Positions 40,033-50,976 of a DNA stretch of 64,000 bases are shown here, piece by piece (positions within the stretch are counted from its first letter, which is position 1; the number at the start of each line of letters is the position of its first letter). The DNA comes from Diplonema japonicum (taxonomy: Eukaryota; Euglenozoa; Diplonemea; Diplonemida; Diplonemidae), in NCBI GenBank assembly GCA_964019335.1, contig OZ025705.1, positions 434,001 to 498,000 on the forward strand. The letters run 5' to 3'. Under the pieces are notes generated by a model that was given only the letters and a program-made list of their open reading frames with translations, was not told the origin of the DNA and searched no databases. The translations under genes and the position numbers were made by a program.

Positions 40033-41925
40033 TCAAAGAGAAATGCGGCGACCGCAGTACTGTGAAGACGGGGTGGACACAAGCTGGGAATGGGAGGAGG
40101 TTGCAGAAAAATAGTTCTGCAGAACTTGCAGTGTCGTGGTAGCATCATAGAGGCACAGGTGGTCGTCTGTGTCCTGCTGTGTCTGAGGCCTACGACTCCT
40201 TCTGCCTGTAAAAAACACGATGATTTCTGTGATGATATCCAAGAGGACCTTCAGCAGCAAGAGAACCATTGCCAAAAAAAACAACACAGCAGCAACGTCA
40301 AAGGACCAATGCCCGTCGATATCGTGACCCAAGTAGAACCCCACAGCCATGAGGTACAAGGCCACACTTGTGATGCCCAGTGTTGCTAGGTTAATAAAAT
40401 TGTCCCTCATCCTTACATGAGACCACAGGTGCATCTCAAGGCACAGCAGTGTCGTGAAGACCAACGCGCAAGCAAGCTTCACCCCCCCCGCACTGCACCA
40501 CGGACTCTGTAGGAACAGACGCTGCAGCAGCAACTGCAAAGCTTGCTGCGTACTCTACAAACCCAAACCACGCCAGCTGCTGTTTATAATACCTCATTTG
40601 AGATGCGTATCTATTAACCCAATGCTCAGAAGGATGCAGGCTTACCCACTCACCAGGTCCTATTATCGTTGTGTATAGCCAACCCTTCTTTTGGGAATCC
40701 CGTAAATACACGGCTTTGGAGGGTACAGAGGACACCACCTGTTTGAATATCCAGACAGGGGCTAGCAGGCAGAAGATAAGAACCACCGCACCCACGCAGG
40801 CGTGGTATCCTTCAGCAGGGAAGCTGACAAGGACTATTCCTGCCAGGATGGTGCCTTGATATAACCACTTGAACACAAACAGCTGTGCCGACGGGAACCG
40901 CAATACCCCCTGGGCATCCAGACTTTTCAGCAGGCCTCGCTTTTTGTTTACTTTGAGCAGGTGCAGCGCTGCGTAGCACAGAAGTGTGAACACCGCTATG
41001 ATGCTGGCGTTTCCTACTATTGCGCCTAGCGCGTGGCTCCCCCCCAGCTGCAGCTGGGTTGGGTGCAGTGGACGGGGCATTTTTCTATCGCCCGTTTGAC
41101 ATGCGCTGCTCACCACTATCATTCTTGTTGCAGAGGCAGCCGCCGAGGCGGCACCCACGCCTGCTGCTACACTCACAACGCCTCCCACAGCAACGAACTG
41201 CTTCTCGTTTGGCAGCTGTGCGACGGTTGCAGGTACTTCAGTTGGCTGTGGCATTGTCTCTTGAGGTGCTGTATTGGGGTGAAGATCTGGGCTTGGTTGT
41301 GCAGTTGGATTGGTGGCAGGTGGGCTGTGGTGTTGGGTGCTTCAGTGGGAGTTTCTGTCGAAGCTACAAGAGGCACTTTTGTGGCTGTCACAGGGGTGCG
41401 GGGTACAGCTGTGGAAGGCGTGTTCGTTGGAACAGCAGTTGGGGCTGCAGTAGGAACAGCAGGAACACCAGTAGTAGGGGCGACACTTGGTAGGCCCACA
41501 GCCGTGGGCACGATTGTGACAGGAGCAGCCGTGGGCGGTGCCTCAGTTGTGTCACAGTTGCAGACTCTCTGCACCGCAACGTGGACAGCATCGCAGTCAC
41601 TAGTGACAGGAATGTTTTTGTACCCCAAACACTGCCCTACGTTCGGGTCAAAACCGCTTACGAAGCACGGTTGGTCATTCATCCACCAGTTGCCGTTCTG
41701 TGCAAAGAACCCTGGAGGTGATGGACAGGTGATGCCAAGTGTCATAAATACGTCCGTAGTATCTCCAAGATCAATACTTGTGTTGCAGGTTACCCCTACT
41801 CGGGAGCACACATCATTGCAGTGCTCTCCCTGGCGGCCCAACAGAAAAGCGGCAGCAACCATGTTGGCCAGAAGTGAAAGCATGGACACTGCCATTATTT
41901 TCGCCCCATTCCTGAACGTGGTCAT
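40033..41925 (-). CDS. Cys-rich, Thr/Pro-rich multipass surface protein (frame disrupted or spliced)
   Basis: The protein starts at ATG 41925 with a signal/anchor (VSMLSLLANMVAAAFLLG) and a Cys-rich ectodomain of about 110 residues. A Thr/Pro/Ala-rich mucin-like stalk follows. Then the membrane half has about six hydrophobic segments. Three frames are needed. The join near 40558-40507 is well explained by a 52-nt intron (GTAGAG...CTACAG, phase 0), after which the frame runs to TAG at 40033. The join near 41246-41370 is not clean: the stalk's Thr/Pro character continues in a second frame after about 41310. That suggests either a 1-base indel or an intron such as 41246-41368. It may be a surface receptor or channel; the family is not recognised. 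Acceptor-like CTCTTTTATCAG precedes the ATG by 4 bases. Confidence 0.6.
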
Positions 41926-41929
41926 TTAA

Positions 41930-41956
41930 CTGATAAAAGAGAGAAAAGGAATAAAC
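41930..41956 (-). promoter_or_regulatory. Putative trans-splice acceptor of the surface-protein gene
   Basis: A textbook polypyrimidine tract (TTCCTTTTCTCTCTTTTATC) followed by AG on the minus strand, 4 bases before the ATG. Only 68 bases separate this gene from the upstream DUF92 stop. Confidence 0.55.
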
Positions 41957-41993
41957 ATGGCACAGCAACGTATTGCTACTCTTTCGGTGTAAT

Positions 41994-42791
41994 CTACGCC
42001 ACAAGAAGAGTCAGCCCTGTCGTGGTCAGCACGCAGGCCAGCACGTTGACAGTGTCGTTGCTGAGGTAGCCGAGGCCGCTAATGTGCTGCGCGTGAGGCC
42101 CAGCCGTGTTGGTGACCATATCAGCAACAGGGTGCCAGCCTGAGTATTCGAAAACCTGCCCGAGCGCACTGTCGAGAAAGGAACCCACGAGCCCAGCACC
42201 GGTGGCAAGCAGAAGGATGCTCGGTGTGGAGGCTTTTAAAGGGGAAAACAGAGCTGACGCACAACCTACGGAGAGCCCTCCTAGCGCACTGGCCAATGTG
42301 CCCATGGGGGTGATACCACCATTTGTGCCATGAGGGACCAGTCTCCCCCCAAGGACAAGCCGGGGCTGTGATGTGCTGAGGATGCCGAGTTCAGAAGCCC
42401 ATGTGTCGCCTGCTGCGGCTGCATAGCTGATGAGGTGTGCATAGAGGAACCTCTCGTTGTGGGTGATGAGCCAGGCAAGCGCGGCAACAGTGCCCACGCC
42501 GCCGTTGGCCGCCACCTGCCACGCGTTGCGGCCCTTGGCACCTCCGTAGCCTTCTTCGCGTGTTGCCTTCGTCTTCTTCCCAACTTTGGTCATAAATGTG
42601 GACCCAAAGAAGAATGCAAGCAAAGCAGCAGTGTGCCACCCACCTGCAATCCATGCTACCCACCCTACACCCCACGCCGCCATGCCTCCTGACTTGTTAA
42701 GAGAACCTCGCTTCACGGCATACCCCGAAAGCAGCGTCGCGAACACTGTAGCATTGCCCACAGAGGCTGGTGTCGCAGTTAGCAAGTTCAT
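41994..42791 (-). CDS. DUF92/TMEM19-family membrane protein
   Basis: A 265-residue protein with about seven hydrophobic segments. Family-typical motifs are present: NGGVGTVAALAW, YAAAAGDTWASELG, HGTNGGITPMGT and GLVGSFLDSALGQVFEYSG. TMEM19 and the plant plastid enzyme VTE6 (phytyl-phosphate kinase, tocopherol pathway) belong here; bacterial members are uncharacterised. In a protist a role in prenyl- or phytyl-phosphate handling is possible but cannot be inferred from sequence alone. The length is close to the family norm. Acceptor-like CACCTTTATACAG lies 3 bases before the ATG. Confidence 0.85.
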   Translation of the reverse strand: MNLLTATPASVGNATVFATLLSGYAVKRGSLNKSGGMAAWGVGWVAWIAGGWHTAALLAFFFGSTFMTKVGKKTKATREEGYGGAKGRNAWQVAANGGVGTVAALAWLITHNERFLYAHLISYAAAAGDTWASELGILSTSQPRLVLGGRLVPHGTNGGITPMGTLASALGGLSVGCASALFSPLKASTPSILLLATGAGLVGSFLDSALGQVFEYSGWHPVADMVTNTAGPHAQHISGLGYLSNDTVNVLACVLTTTGLTLLVA

Positions 42792-43809
42792 ACCCTGTAT
42801 AAAGGTGGCAATAGCATGAAGGTTTAACTGCTTGGAAAGAGAAAAAAAAATGAAGGAGACAAAAGAAAAAGTGAAAGAAAAAAGAGAAAAGGGGGTATTT
42901 TGAGATCAGAAATGCGGTACACGCACTTCCTTTTATAAAATAAAAAAGGAGATTGAAAAAAAAAAGGGGGAAGAGAAATAAAAAACCAGTAAAGAAAACA
43001 AGGGAGGAAGCAAACATGGGGGGGAGGGGGATTTTTAAAAAAAGGAATGATAATTTTCTTTCACGAAGTTTTTTTTTTTTTTTTCTTGATATTTTTTTGG
43101 GTTATTTTGCCTTGTCATTTTTTTTTATTTTATTATTTTTTTTTTTTTTTTTTTAAGGTTCACTTTTTTCTTCTAAAGAAATGCCCATCTATTTTTTTTT
43201 TTTTTTAAATCCTCAATTTTCTTTCACACACGCCAGAACCAACTGGTATGAGAACGAAGGGGGGGGCACAGTCAGCTATCAGCCGCGTATGCAGAATAAA
43301 AAAGAGGGTTTATGTAAAATTGGCCAAATATGAGAGCAAAAACGGAGTAGTAGGGGTAACGGGGAAATGGTTTAGGGGAACGAAAAAAAGGAAAAATGTT
43401 GACTAGCAAAAAATAACACACAGATTCGGGTTATTTGGTCTTCTTTTTTTTTCTCTTTTTTTTCTCTCATGTCTCTTCTGCTTTTTTTTTTTTTTTTTTT
43501 CTTTTTTTTTTTTTTTTAGATTTAAAATAAGACATCTTGTCTACATTTGTTCGCACCTTCACACCTCAGGTCAAAACAGATATTAAAAACGAATTTGAAC
43601 GAAAATATATCGAGAAGAAAAAAATGAAGAAAAAATGCTCAAAAATGAAAAAAAAAAATGTAAAAAGCGGAAGAAAAAAAAAAGAGAATAAATAAAAAAA
43701 AAACAAATATATGTAGAAAAGGGGTGGGGGGAGTTCGAAATGCTGGTGAGGAAAACAAGGGAAAGAAGGAACTCAACTAATAGTGTTGTACATGCGTGAC
43801 CCCTCCAGC
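42792..43809. other. Homopolymer-rich intergenic region downstream of EF3 copy 1
   Basis: About 1 kb of T, A and G runs with short complex patches. It is the 3' flank unique to EF3 copy 1, because copy 2 has an unrelated 3' flank. No gene seen. Confidence 0.7.
42795..42817 (-). promoter_or_regulatory. Putative trans-splice acceptor of the DUF92 gene
   Basis: The minus strand reads GCTATTGCCACCTTTATACA then G, a pyrimidine-rich stretch ending CAG three bases before the ATG. Confidence 0.5.
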
Positions 43810-46800
43810 TTATTCCTCTTCGCTGCTGGACCAGTGCTCACCGAGCTCCTTGGCCTTCTTCTTGGCGAGCTCACGCTGCTTCTTCTCCTTACGGGTAAGC
43901 TTCTTCTTCGCCTGCTTAACCTGTGGGGGGAAAAGGGTTCATTTTAATAATAATAATAATAATTATTTTTTTTTTCTTTAAAACATACCTTGGTAACGTT
44001 ACCAAGTGCGTCGACCATCTCCTCCATGGCAACGCTCTCTGTCTTCTCCTTCATGACGGCCTCCATCCAGTCAGCGTCACCCTGACAGTCGAGGCGGCCG
44101 ATACCGTCGTCACCCTTCTCGACCAACCAGGTCTCGGGGCAGAGGGCCTTCGAGAACTGGTCGTTATGGGTGATGATCACGACTCCTCCCTTGAACTGCT
44201 CGATGGCGCCGGCGAGGGCGGCGAGGGACTCCCTGTCCAAGTAGTTGGTGGGCTCGTCCAGGATGACGATGTGTGGCTGGTCCCACATCGCAGCTCCGAG
44301 CACAACCTTCACCTTCTGTCCACCGGAGAGCTGCGACATCTGGGTGTGGGTAGCGTGTTCCCTTTCCATCCCGACGTCCACGAGGAGCTTCTCGACGTTG
44401 GACTGGGTCAGAGGCCTCTTGAACCTGTTATGAAAAGAAAAAAAATAGTAATATTATACTTTTTTTTTTTTTAATATACCTCCCCTCCTCAGCAAGGATC
44501 TTCTCAGCAGTCTGCTTAACGTGCTTGCCCCAACCACCTTCCTCAAGCTTGTCCTCGTTGATGAAACCAGTAGGACCCTCACCGCTGCCCTTGGTGGCGA
44601 ACCTAACCTCGTACATGTACCCAGCCCTCTTCTGGTTCTTACGGACACCGGTAAGCTTCTCGATGACGTGCTTCTGCCTCTTCAGACCCTCGTCGTCGGT
44701 GAACTCCCAGGTCCTCACCTCCAAGAGCTTCTTCTCCTCCTCCTCGGTGAGGATCATGGTGACCTTCTCCAAGGCCTCCTTGTCGGTACCGTATTCGTAC
44801 CTCCAGAGGATGTACTCGGTGGGGGTCATCTTCAAGTGCTTCTCAATGTGATGGAAAGCGTGCTGGGCAACGTAGGCGACCTTCGCGTTGGGGTTCTTCC
44901 AGGTCGTACCCTTGTCCGGGTTCAGCTCTCCGGTCAACAGCTTGATCATGGTCGACTTACCGGCACCGTTGGGACCGAGACAGGCGACCCTGCTTCCCAT
45001 GGACACCCTCACGGTGAGGTTCACGACGGTGGGCTTCGGGTTCCCGGGGTAGGTGAAGTCAACCTTGTCCATCTTGATAAGCACCTTACCCCTCGAGCTC
45101 ACGCCCTCCAAGAAACCAGGGTCCGGGAACCTGAAGGAGAGACCCTTCGACGACTTCAGCTCGAAGTAGGACTTCGCCTCGGGGAACTCCTCCACGAAGG
45201 CCTTGATGCTCCCCTTGAAGTTGTGGAGACGGAGGTTGTCGATGTGGATGATCCTGCTGCAGCAGGTCTCCAGGAGGTGCGCGTTCTGCGACACGATCAT
45301 GCAGGTCACGTCCTTCAGCCCCCTGATGTAGTCCTCCACCCAGGCAACGTTCTTCACGTCCAAGTGGTTCGTGGGGTCGTCCATGAGCAGGATGTCGGCC
45401 TTCTGAAGCATCGCCCTTGCGAGGGCGAGCTTCATCCTCCACCCACCGGACAGCGAGGACACGGGGTCCATGATCCTGGCGGCCTTCCCGCCCTGCTCGC
45501 CGGTTCCTGCGAACCCGACCTTGTCGAGGGCCGAGATGACGGCGTCCTTCGAGATGTTCGCGGCCTTGATCCTGGAGTCCTCGAAGATGTACTCGAGGCA
45601 GGTCAAGTGGGACAGCTCTCCGAGGATGTCCGCCTCGACGAACACGGTCCTCACCTCTGTGCTGGGGGGGAAGCCCTCCACCTGGTCGTTTGCGATAGCC
45701 TTCAGGAGCGAGGTCTTCCCGCTGTCGTTTCCACCGAGAAGCCCGTACTTCGCACCCTTCAGGAGGCGAAGCTGCGTGTTCTTCAGAAGGATCTTGGTAC
45801 CGTAGGCAAGGGTGAAGCGGCAGTTGCAGAGCTCCGCCGCGTCCTCCTCCTCCTCGATCACGGTCCCGGTCATCGCGTTCTCGCACTGCTTGAACAGCAT
45901 CTCACCGAGGGTGTCCGCGTCCTTCTCCGTCTTGCACACGGACAGAAGGTTCTTCGCCCACACCTTCGGCTGCATCACCTTCATCTCGAAGTTCGAGGCG
46001 CAGAGGTCGGCCACGAAGGCGAGGAGCACGGGGTCCGACACCGTCACCCTCTTGTCCTTCTGCAAGACCTCCAGGAACTTCTTCGAGTCCATGGACTGCG
46101 ACTTCAAGAGGTCGACGTTCTTCTTCAACTTCTCAATCTGCAGCTGAACCTTCCCGCACACCTCACGGCACTCGGGGTCGGCAACGTGGATCGCCGCCTG
46201 CTCCAGGGCAGGGGTCAGCTTGGGGATCAGGGGCTCCGCCTCCGTCGCCACCTCCACAAGCTTCGACAAGTTGTCCGTGATCTTAGCCGACTGCCTCACG
46301 ATCTTCTTCTCACCCTCACGGAAACCACGGACCAACAAGGGGGTGATGATCGCGAGCTCGGGCCTCTCCACCGTCGCCACGAACTTCGTGCACGAGAGCT
46401 TGAAGATGGAGTCGGGAACGTTGTCCGGCTCCATCAGCGCCTCCACCAGAACGGGGATGAGCTCCTCGACGTCCTTGTTCTTCACCACGTCGGTGATCGC
46501 CTTCAGGGTCTGCTCCGCCTCCTCGCTCACCTGCACCTTGGTGTCGTGGAGAAGGTCGCACACGGCGGGCACGAGCTCGGGCATCGACACGGACACGGCC
46601 CCGGGGCAGTCCCTCGCGAACCTCCCGATCGACTCCAGACCAGCCACCTTCACCTGGAACTTCGTCGAGTCCAAGCAGTGCATCATCTCTGCCATGGTCG
46701 AGCAGGCCACAGCGGGGTTCGACGCCGCACGACCCACGAACTGCATCGCCGCGTCGTGAGCCGCCTTCGCCACCGTCTTCGCCTTGTCACCCACGAGCTG

Positions 46801-47079
46801 GAAGACCACGGGGAACAGCTTGATCACGTAGGCCTCCAGGTGGTTCTTCAGGTCCGCCGAGAGGGACCCGAAAGCGAGGCACGCCGCCTCCCTCTTCGCC
46901 TCAGCCTTCTTCCCGCCTCCGGTAGCGGTCTCGATGGCCTGGAAGAGACCAGCCTCCGCGAGGGCCGCTCCGTCCACCTCCCTCACCATCTCTGCGAGCT
47001 TCTGCGCCGCCTCCACGGAGGGCTTCGCCTCCAGCTCGGAGAACATCTTCACGGACTCAGTTGCAAGTTGGGGTGCCAT
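43810..47079 (-). CDS. EF3: Translation elongation factor 3 (eEF3), copy 1
   Basis: A 1048-residue ABC-F ATPase in three exons: 47079-44480, 44424-43989 and 43920-43810. The introns are 44425-44479 and 43921-43988 (55 and 68 nt; GTATAT and GTATGT donors). The length is almost that of yeast eEF3 (1044). eEF3 helps release tRNA from the ribosome E site. In order: HEAT repeats (about 1-315), the first ABC with GGNDSGKTS near 441, SSLSGGWRM and LLMDDPTNHLD, the second ABC with GPNGAGKST near 700, a chromodomain-like insert (about 790-860) and SQLSGGQKVKVV with VILDEPTNYLD in exon 2. A basic tail ends SSSEEE. Third codon positions are strongly G/C-biased, as in highly expressed genes. Stop is TAA. 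It is duplicated; see copy 2. Confidence 0.95.
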
Positions 47080-47170
47080 TTTTTTTATATAAAAAAAAAG
47101 AAGCGAGTGATAAAAGGGGTTTTTTTTTTGTGTGTTCTTTTGATATTTGAACAGAAGTATCCTTTGATGG

Positions 47171-47191
47171 TGTTGTTGTTGTTGTTGTTGC

Positions 47192-47257
<66 letters not shown>
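47171..47257. repeat. TTG/CAA triplet microsatellite, EF3 copy 1 leader
   Basis: About 29 TTG-type triplets (CAA on the coding strand) with one GCTG interruption. It lies about 90-180 bases upstream of the EF3 ATG. It is probably transcribed as an unstructured CAA-rich leader. Confidence 0.9.
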
Positions 47258-48054
47258 GTGTGTTTGACTTAAGAAAAAATAAAAAAGAAGAAGAAAAAGA
47301 AAACCAGGGGAAATAATAATAATTATTATAAGCCATAAACAATAAGAACAAAGAAACGATAAAAGGAAGAGAAGGAAAAAAAAAGGGGGGGTGCTCTCTT
47401 TTTTTTTGATTTTTATTATTATTGTTGTTAAAAATTTAAGAAGATGGATCAATAATAACCAAAAAGAAATGTGAAACTAAACTATACTTTCTGTCTTTTT
47501 TTATTTATTTATTTATTTTTTAAAAAAAAAGGCGATGTTTAAGGGCAAATCCCACTCGAGGACCACCCTTGAAAAAAAAAACAAGCCAAGCCAAGCCAAG
47601 GTAAGGTAAGAAGGAAAGGGTTTTTTTAGAAGATGAAGAGGGGTTACTTACTTGCCTCTGTTTTAAGAAAAATAAAATAAAATAAGAGGGGGAAAAGGAA
47701 GGGAGGACAGAAAGGAGGGGGGGGAAAAGAAGAAGAATAATAAAAATATAAAAATAAAAATAAAAAACGTGCGTTTGTTCCCCTAAGCCCGAGACAAATC
47801 ACTTTATTAAGGAAATACGAATCTATAAAAAAAAGGGGGGGGGGAAAGAGAAAAAAAAAGAATACTGACAAACTCCCGGATGCGAAAAAAGACCTGGGCA
47901 TTTACAGTATTCGATTTAAATTTTTCAGTGTGCAAAGATGCTCACTCTTTAAATTAAAAAGAAAAAGAAAAAAAGAAAAGAAAAAAAAACCATGTAGCAT
48001 CTTTAAAATAAAAAAAAAACCCCTTAATCTTACTCAATATAATTATATTTTACT

Positions 48055-48058
<4 letters not shown>

Positions 48059-48085
<27 letters not shown>
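48059..48085. repeat. CT dinucleotide repeat next to HSP90 stop, copy 1
   Basis: A run of about 13 CT units on the plus strand (AG on the coding strand), just after the HSP90 stop codon in the 3' flank. It is repeated in unit 2 at 62306-62332. Confidence 0.85.
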
Positions 48086-48087
<2 letters not shown>

Positions 48088-48089
<2 letters not shown>

Positions 48090-50208
48090 AGTCAACCTCC
48101 TCCATCTTAGACTCACCCTCATCCTCAGCAGCAGTGGTGTCAGCCTCAACAGGAACATCTTCTTCATCATCATCATCGATTGACAGCCCCAGCTTGATCA
48201 TACGGTGGATCCTTTCAGCGTAACCAGCAGGGTCCTCCAGAGAGAAACCGGAGGTGAGGAGCGAGGTCTCGAAGAGGAGGAGCACCAGGTCCTTCACAGT
48301 CTTGTCGTTGGCGTCGGAGTCAGCCTTCGACTTCAAGGTTTTCACGATCGGGTGCGCCGGGTTCACCTCCATGGTCTTCTTGCTCACCATGTAGCCGCTG
48401 CTGGAGGAGTCCCTCAGAGCCTGCATCTTCATGATCTGTTCCATGTGGGCGCTCCACCCGAACTCCGAGGTGACGAGGATGCAAGGGGCCTGCGCGAGAC
48501 GGTCCGACAGCATCACCTTCTCCACCTTGTCTCCCAGGATGTCCTTCATGGTCTTGCAGAGGGTCTCGAAGGCAGCCTTCTCCTCCTCCTTCTGCTTCTT
48601 CTCCTCCTCCGTCTCCTCGAACTTCAACCCTTCCTTCGTCACGCACCTGAACTTCTTGTCCTCGTACTCCTTCAGCTGCTGCATCGCGTACTCGTCGATC
48701 GGGTCCGTCATCAGAAGCACCTCCAAACCCCTCTTCTTGCACTGCTCGATGAACGGAGAGTTCTCGATCTTGGCCTTGCTCTCCCCGGTGATGTAGTAGA
48801 TCTCCTTCTGCTCCTCCTTCATCCTCGTCACGTAGTCCTTCAGAGAGGTCGTCTCCTCCCCGCTCTTCGTCGAGAAGTACCTCATGAACTCAGCGAGCTT
48901 CTTCCTGTTCTGCGAGTCCTCGTGGATCCCGAGCTTCAGGTTCTTCCCGAAGTGCTCGTGAAGCTTCGCGAAGTCCTCCTTGTTCTCGCTGATCTCCTCC
49001 ACCATCTCAAGGGTCTTCTTCACGATGTTCTTCTTGATCACCTTCAGGATCTTGTTCTGCTGCAGGTTCTCACGCGAGATGTTCAGGGGAAGGTCCTCGC
49101 TGTCCACGATCCCCTTGATGAAGGAGAGCCACTCGGGGATGAGGTCCTCGCAGCTGTCCATGATGAACACCCTCCTCACGTAGAGCTTGATGTTGGTCTT
49201 CTTCTTGTTCGGCTCGAACATGTCGAAGGGAGCCCTCCTCGGGATGAAGAGGATCGCCCTGAACTCCAGCTGTCCCTCCACCGCGAAGTGCTTCACCGCG
49301 AGGTGCTCCTCCCAGTCGTTCGAGATCGCCTTGTAGAAGCTCCCGTACTCCTCCTTCGTGATCTCCTTCGGGTCCCTCGTCCAGAGGGGCTTGTTCTTGT
49401 TCAGCTTCTCCATCTCCTTCGTCACCTCCTTCACCTTCTTCGTCTTCTTCTTCTTCTCCTCTCCCTCCTTCACCTCCTCCACCTTCGGTTCGTCCTCTCC
49501 TTCCTTCTTCTCCTCCTCCTTCTTCTTCTCCTCCTCCTCGTCCTCGTCCTCGTCATCCGTCACCTCCTTCTCGTTCGTCTTCTCCACCTCCAGCTCGATG
49601 TCGTAGCCGATGAACTCAGAGTGCTTCTTCACAAGGTCCTTGATCCTCCTCTCCTCCAAGAACTCCAGCTGGTCGTCCTTCAAATGGCAGATGATCTTGG
49701 TTCCCCTCTTCAGCTCCGCATCCTCGCACTTCGTCACCGTGAAGGTCCCCCCCGCAGCGGATTCCCACTGGTGGCACTCGTCGTCGTTGTGCTTCGAGAT
49801 CACCGTCACCTTGTCCGACACCAGGTACGCGCTGTAGAAACCCACACCGAACTGCCCGATCATCGACATGTCCGCCCCGGCCTCCAGAGCCTCCATGAAC
49901 CCCTTCGTTCCGGACCTCGCGATCGTCCCCAGGTTGTTCACCAGGTCAGCCTTCGTCATCCCCACACCCGTGTCCGTCAGCGTGATCGTCTTCGCCGCCT
50001 TGTCCGTGTGGATCTGGATCAGCATCCTCTCCTCCTCCTTCAGCGCTTCCTTGTCCAGCAGCGACATGTGGCGCATCTTGTCCAGAGCGTCAGACGAGTT
50101 CGAGATGAGCTCTCGCAAGAAGATCTCCTTGTTCGAGTAGAACGTGTTGATGATCAAGCTCATCAACTGGTTGATCTCAGCCTGGAATGCAAAGGTCTCT
50201 TCCGCCAT
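48088..50208 (-). CDS. HSP90: Cytosolic HSP90 chaperone, copy 1
   Basis: A 706-residue HSP90 that ends in the cytosolic MEEVD motif, which binds TPR co-chaperones. The ATPase domain shows [37 protein letters not shown] and [14 protein letters not shown] charged linker rich in Glu, Lys and Asp (about 225-265) follows. The middle-domain catalytic loop [13 protein letters not shown] is intact. The length and all motifs are ordinary. It is intronless, and its third codon positions are strongly G/C-biased, in line with high expression. HSP90 uses ATP to fold kinases, receptors and other clients. An acceptor-like CACCCACCACAG lies about 34 bases before the ATG. It is immediately upstream of EF3 on the same strand and duplicated together with it. 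Confidence 0.97.
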
Positions 50209-50976
50209 TTTTATCTTCTTTTTTTTTGTCTTCTTGATGTCCTGTGGTGGGTGATTGTGAAAGTGTTCATATGGAATGCGAGGAGAGAGGGGAAAAAATA
50301 GAATTTAAAAAAAAAAAAAGAAAAAAAAGAAAAGATGAAGGGGAGGAGTGGGAATTGTTTAACCCTTAAACCGGACGGAGCACCGATACTTCATCAGCTT
50401 TTTTTTTTTTTTTTTTTTTTTTTGAAAACAAAAAAAAAAGAAAAAAAAAAAGAAAAAAAAAACATGTCTTGTATTGTCCTTGGAAAAAAAAAAAGACATG
50501 TTGTCGAGAATTCGAAATTCCTAACACATAACAAAATTGACCATTTAGATGTTTTGAGGATGCTATGGATTATTCTCTCGTGTTGATGAAATTGCCTTTT
50601 CCGTCCTTCAAAGGGTTAAAACAAGAAGAAAAAAGAGAATAAAAAGAAAAAGGGAGGGGGGGAATAGGGTGCTCACCAAGATAGCGTGCCTTGGAAAGAG
50701 AATTGAATAAAAAAAAAATATAAAAAAAAAAACAAATGAGATGGAAGGTGGAGAACGAGCGACACGGAAACAGAGGTCGGTATGGCGGTCTTTTTTTTTT
50801 TTTCTTGACAGAAGTGATTCCTTTTTCTCTTCGTTTCTTCATTCTGTCAACAATCTACATGTATGACCAGCATCCTTAACAAGCTAAGCTTCCTGAGGGC
50901 TCCACAGCATCAAATAAGGTGCAGCTTTTATTTATTCTTTTGTTTCCACCCCCATTCCTTTTAAATTGTATAACCC
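50209..50976. other. Homopolymer-rich intergenic region upstream of HSP90
   Basis: About 770 bases of T and A runs with patches of mixed sequence. It is the 3' flank of the MFS transporter gene and contains the HSP90 leader with its acceptor-like CCACAG near 50242. No other feature. Confidence 0.65.
50242..50263 (-). promoter_or_regulatory. Putative trans-splice acceptor of HSP90 copy 1
   Basis: The minus strand reads TTTCACAATCACCCACCACA then G, a C/A/T-rich tract ending CAG about 34 bases before the ATG. The remaining leader is A-rich. Confidence 0.4.

Larger units (their letters stand above)
47080..48087. other. Intergenic region between HSP90 and EF3, copy 1
   Basis: About 1 kb that is the 3' flank of HSP90 and 5' leader of EF3. 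It holds a TTG microsatellite (47171-47257), A-rich runs, and a CT repeat next to the HSP90 stop. It is present again, nearly unchanged, at 61306-62334. No gene seen. Confidence 0.75.
43811..49753. repeat. Duplicated HSP90-EF3 block, unit 1
   Basis: This block matches 58037-64000. Protein translations are identical, and introns and intergenic DNA match wherever I compared them. The only difference seen is 7 extra TTG triplets in unit 2. The left edge (43811) is exact. The right edge is not known, because unit 2 runs off the window. Confidence 0.93.

Noticed and set aside
44521-47316. A 931-codon open frame on the plus strand opposite EF3 (and the same in copy 2, 58747-61563)
   Set aside because: It exactly overlaps the EF3 coding region. 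Its Leu/His/Arg-rich product has no domain, and it arises because EF3 codons avoid bases that would make antisense stops. EF3 motifs prove the minus strand is the gene.
48205-50301. A 698-codon plus-strand open frame opposite HSP90
   Set aside because: Same reason: it is an antisense shadow of a strongly biased, conserved gene, and the product is low-complexity Leu/His/Arg.
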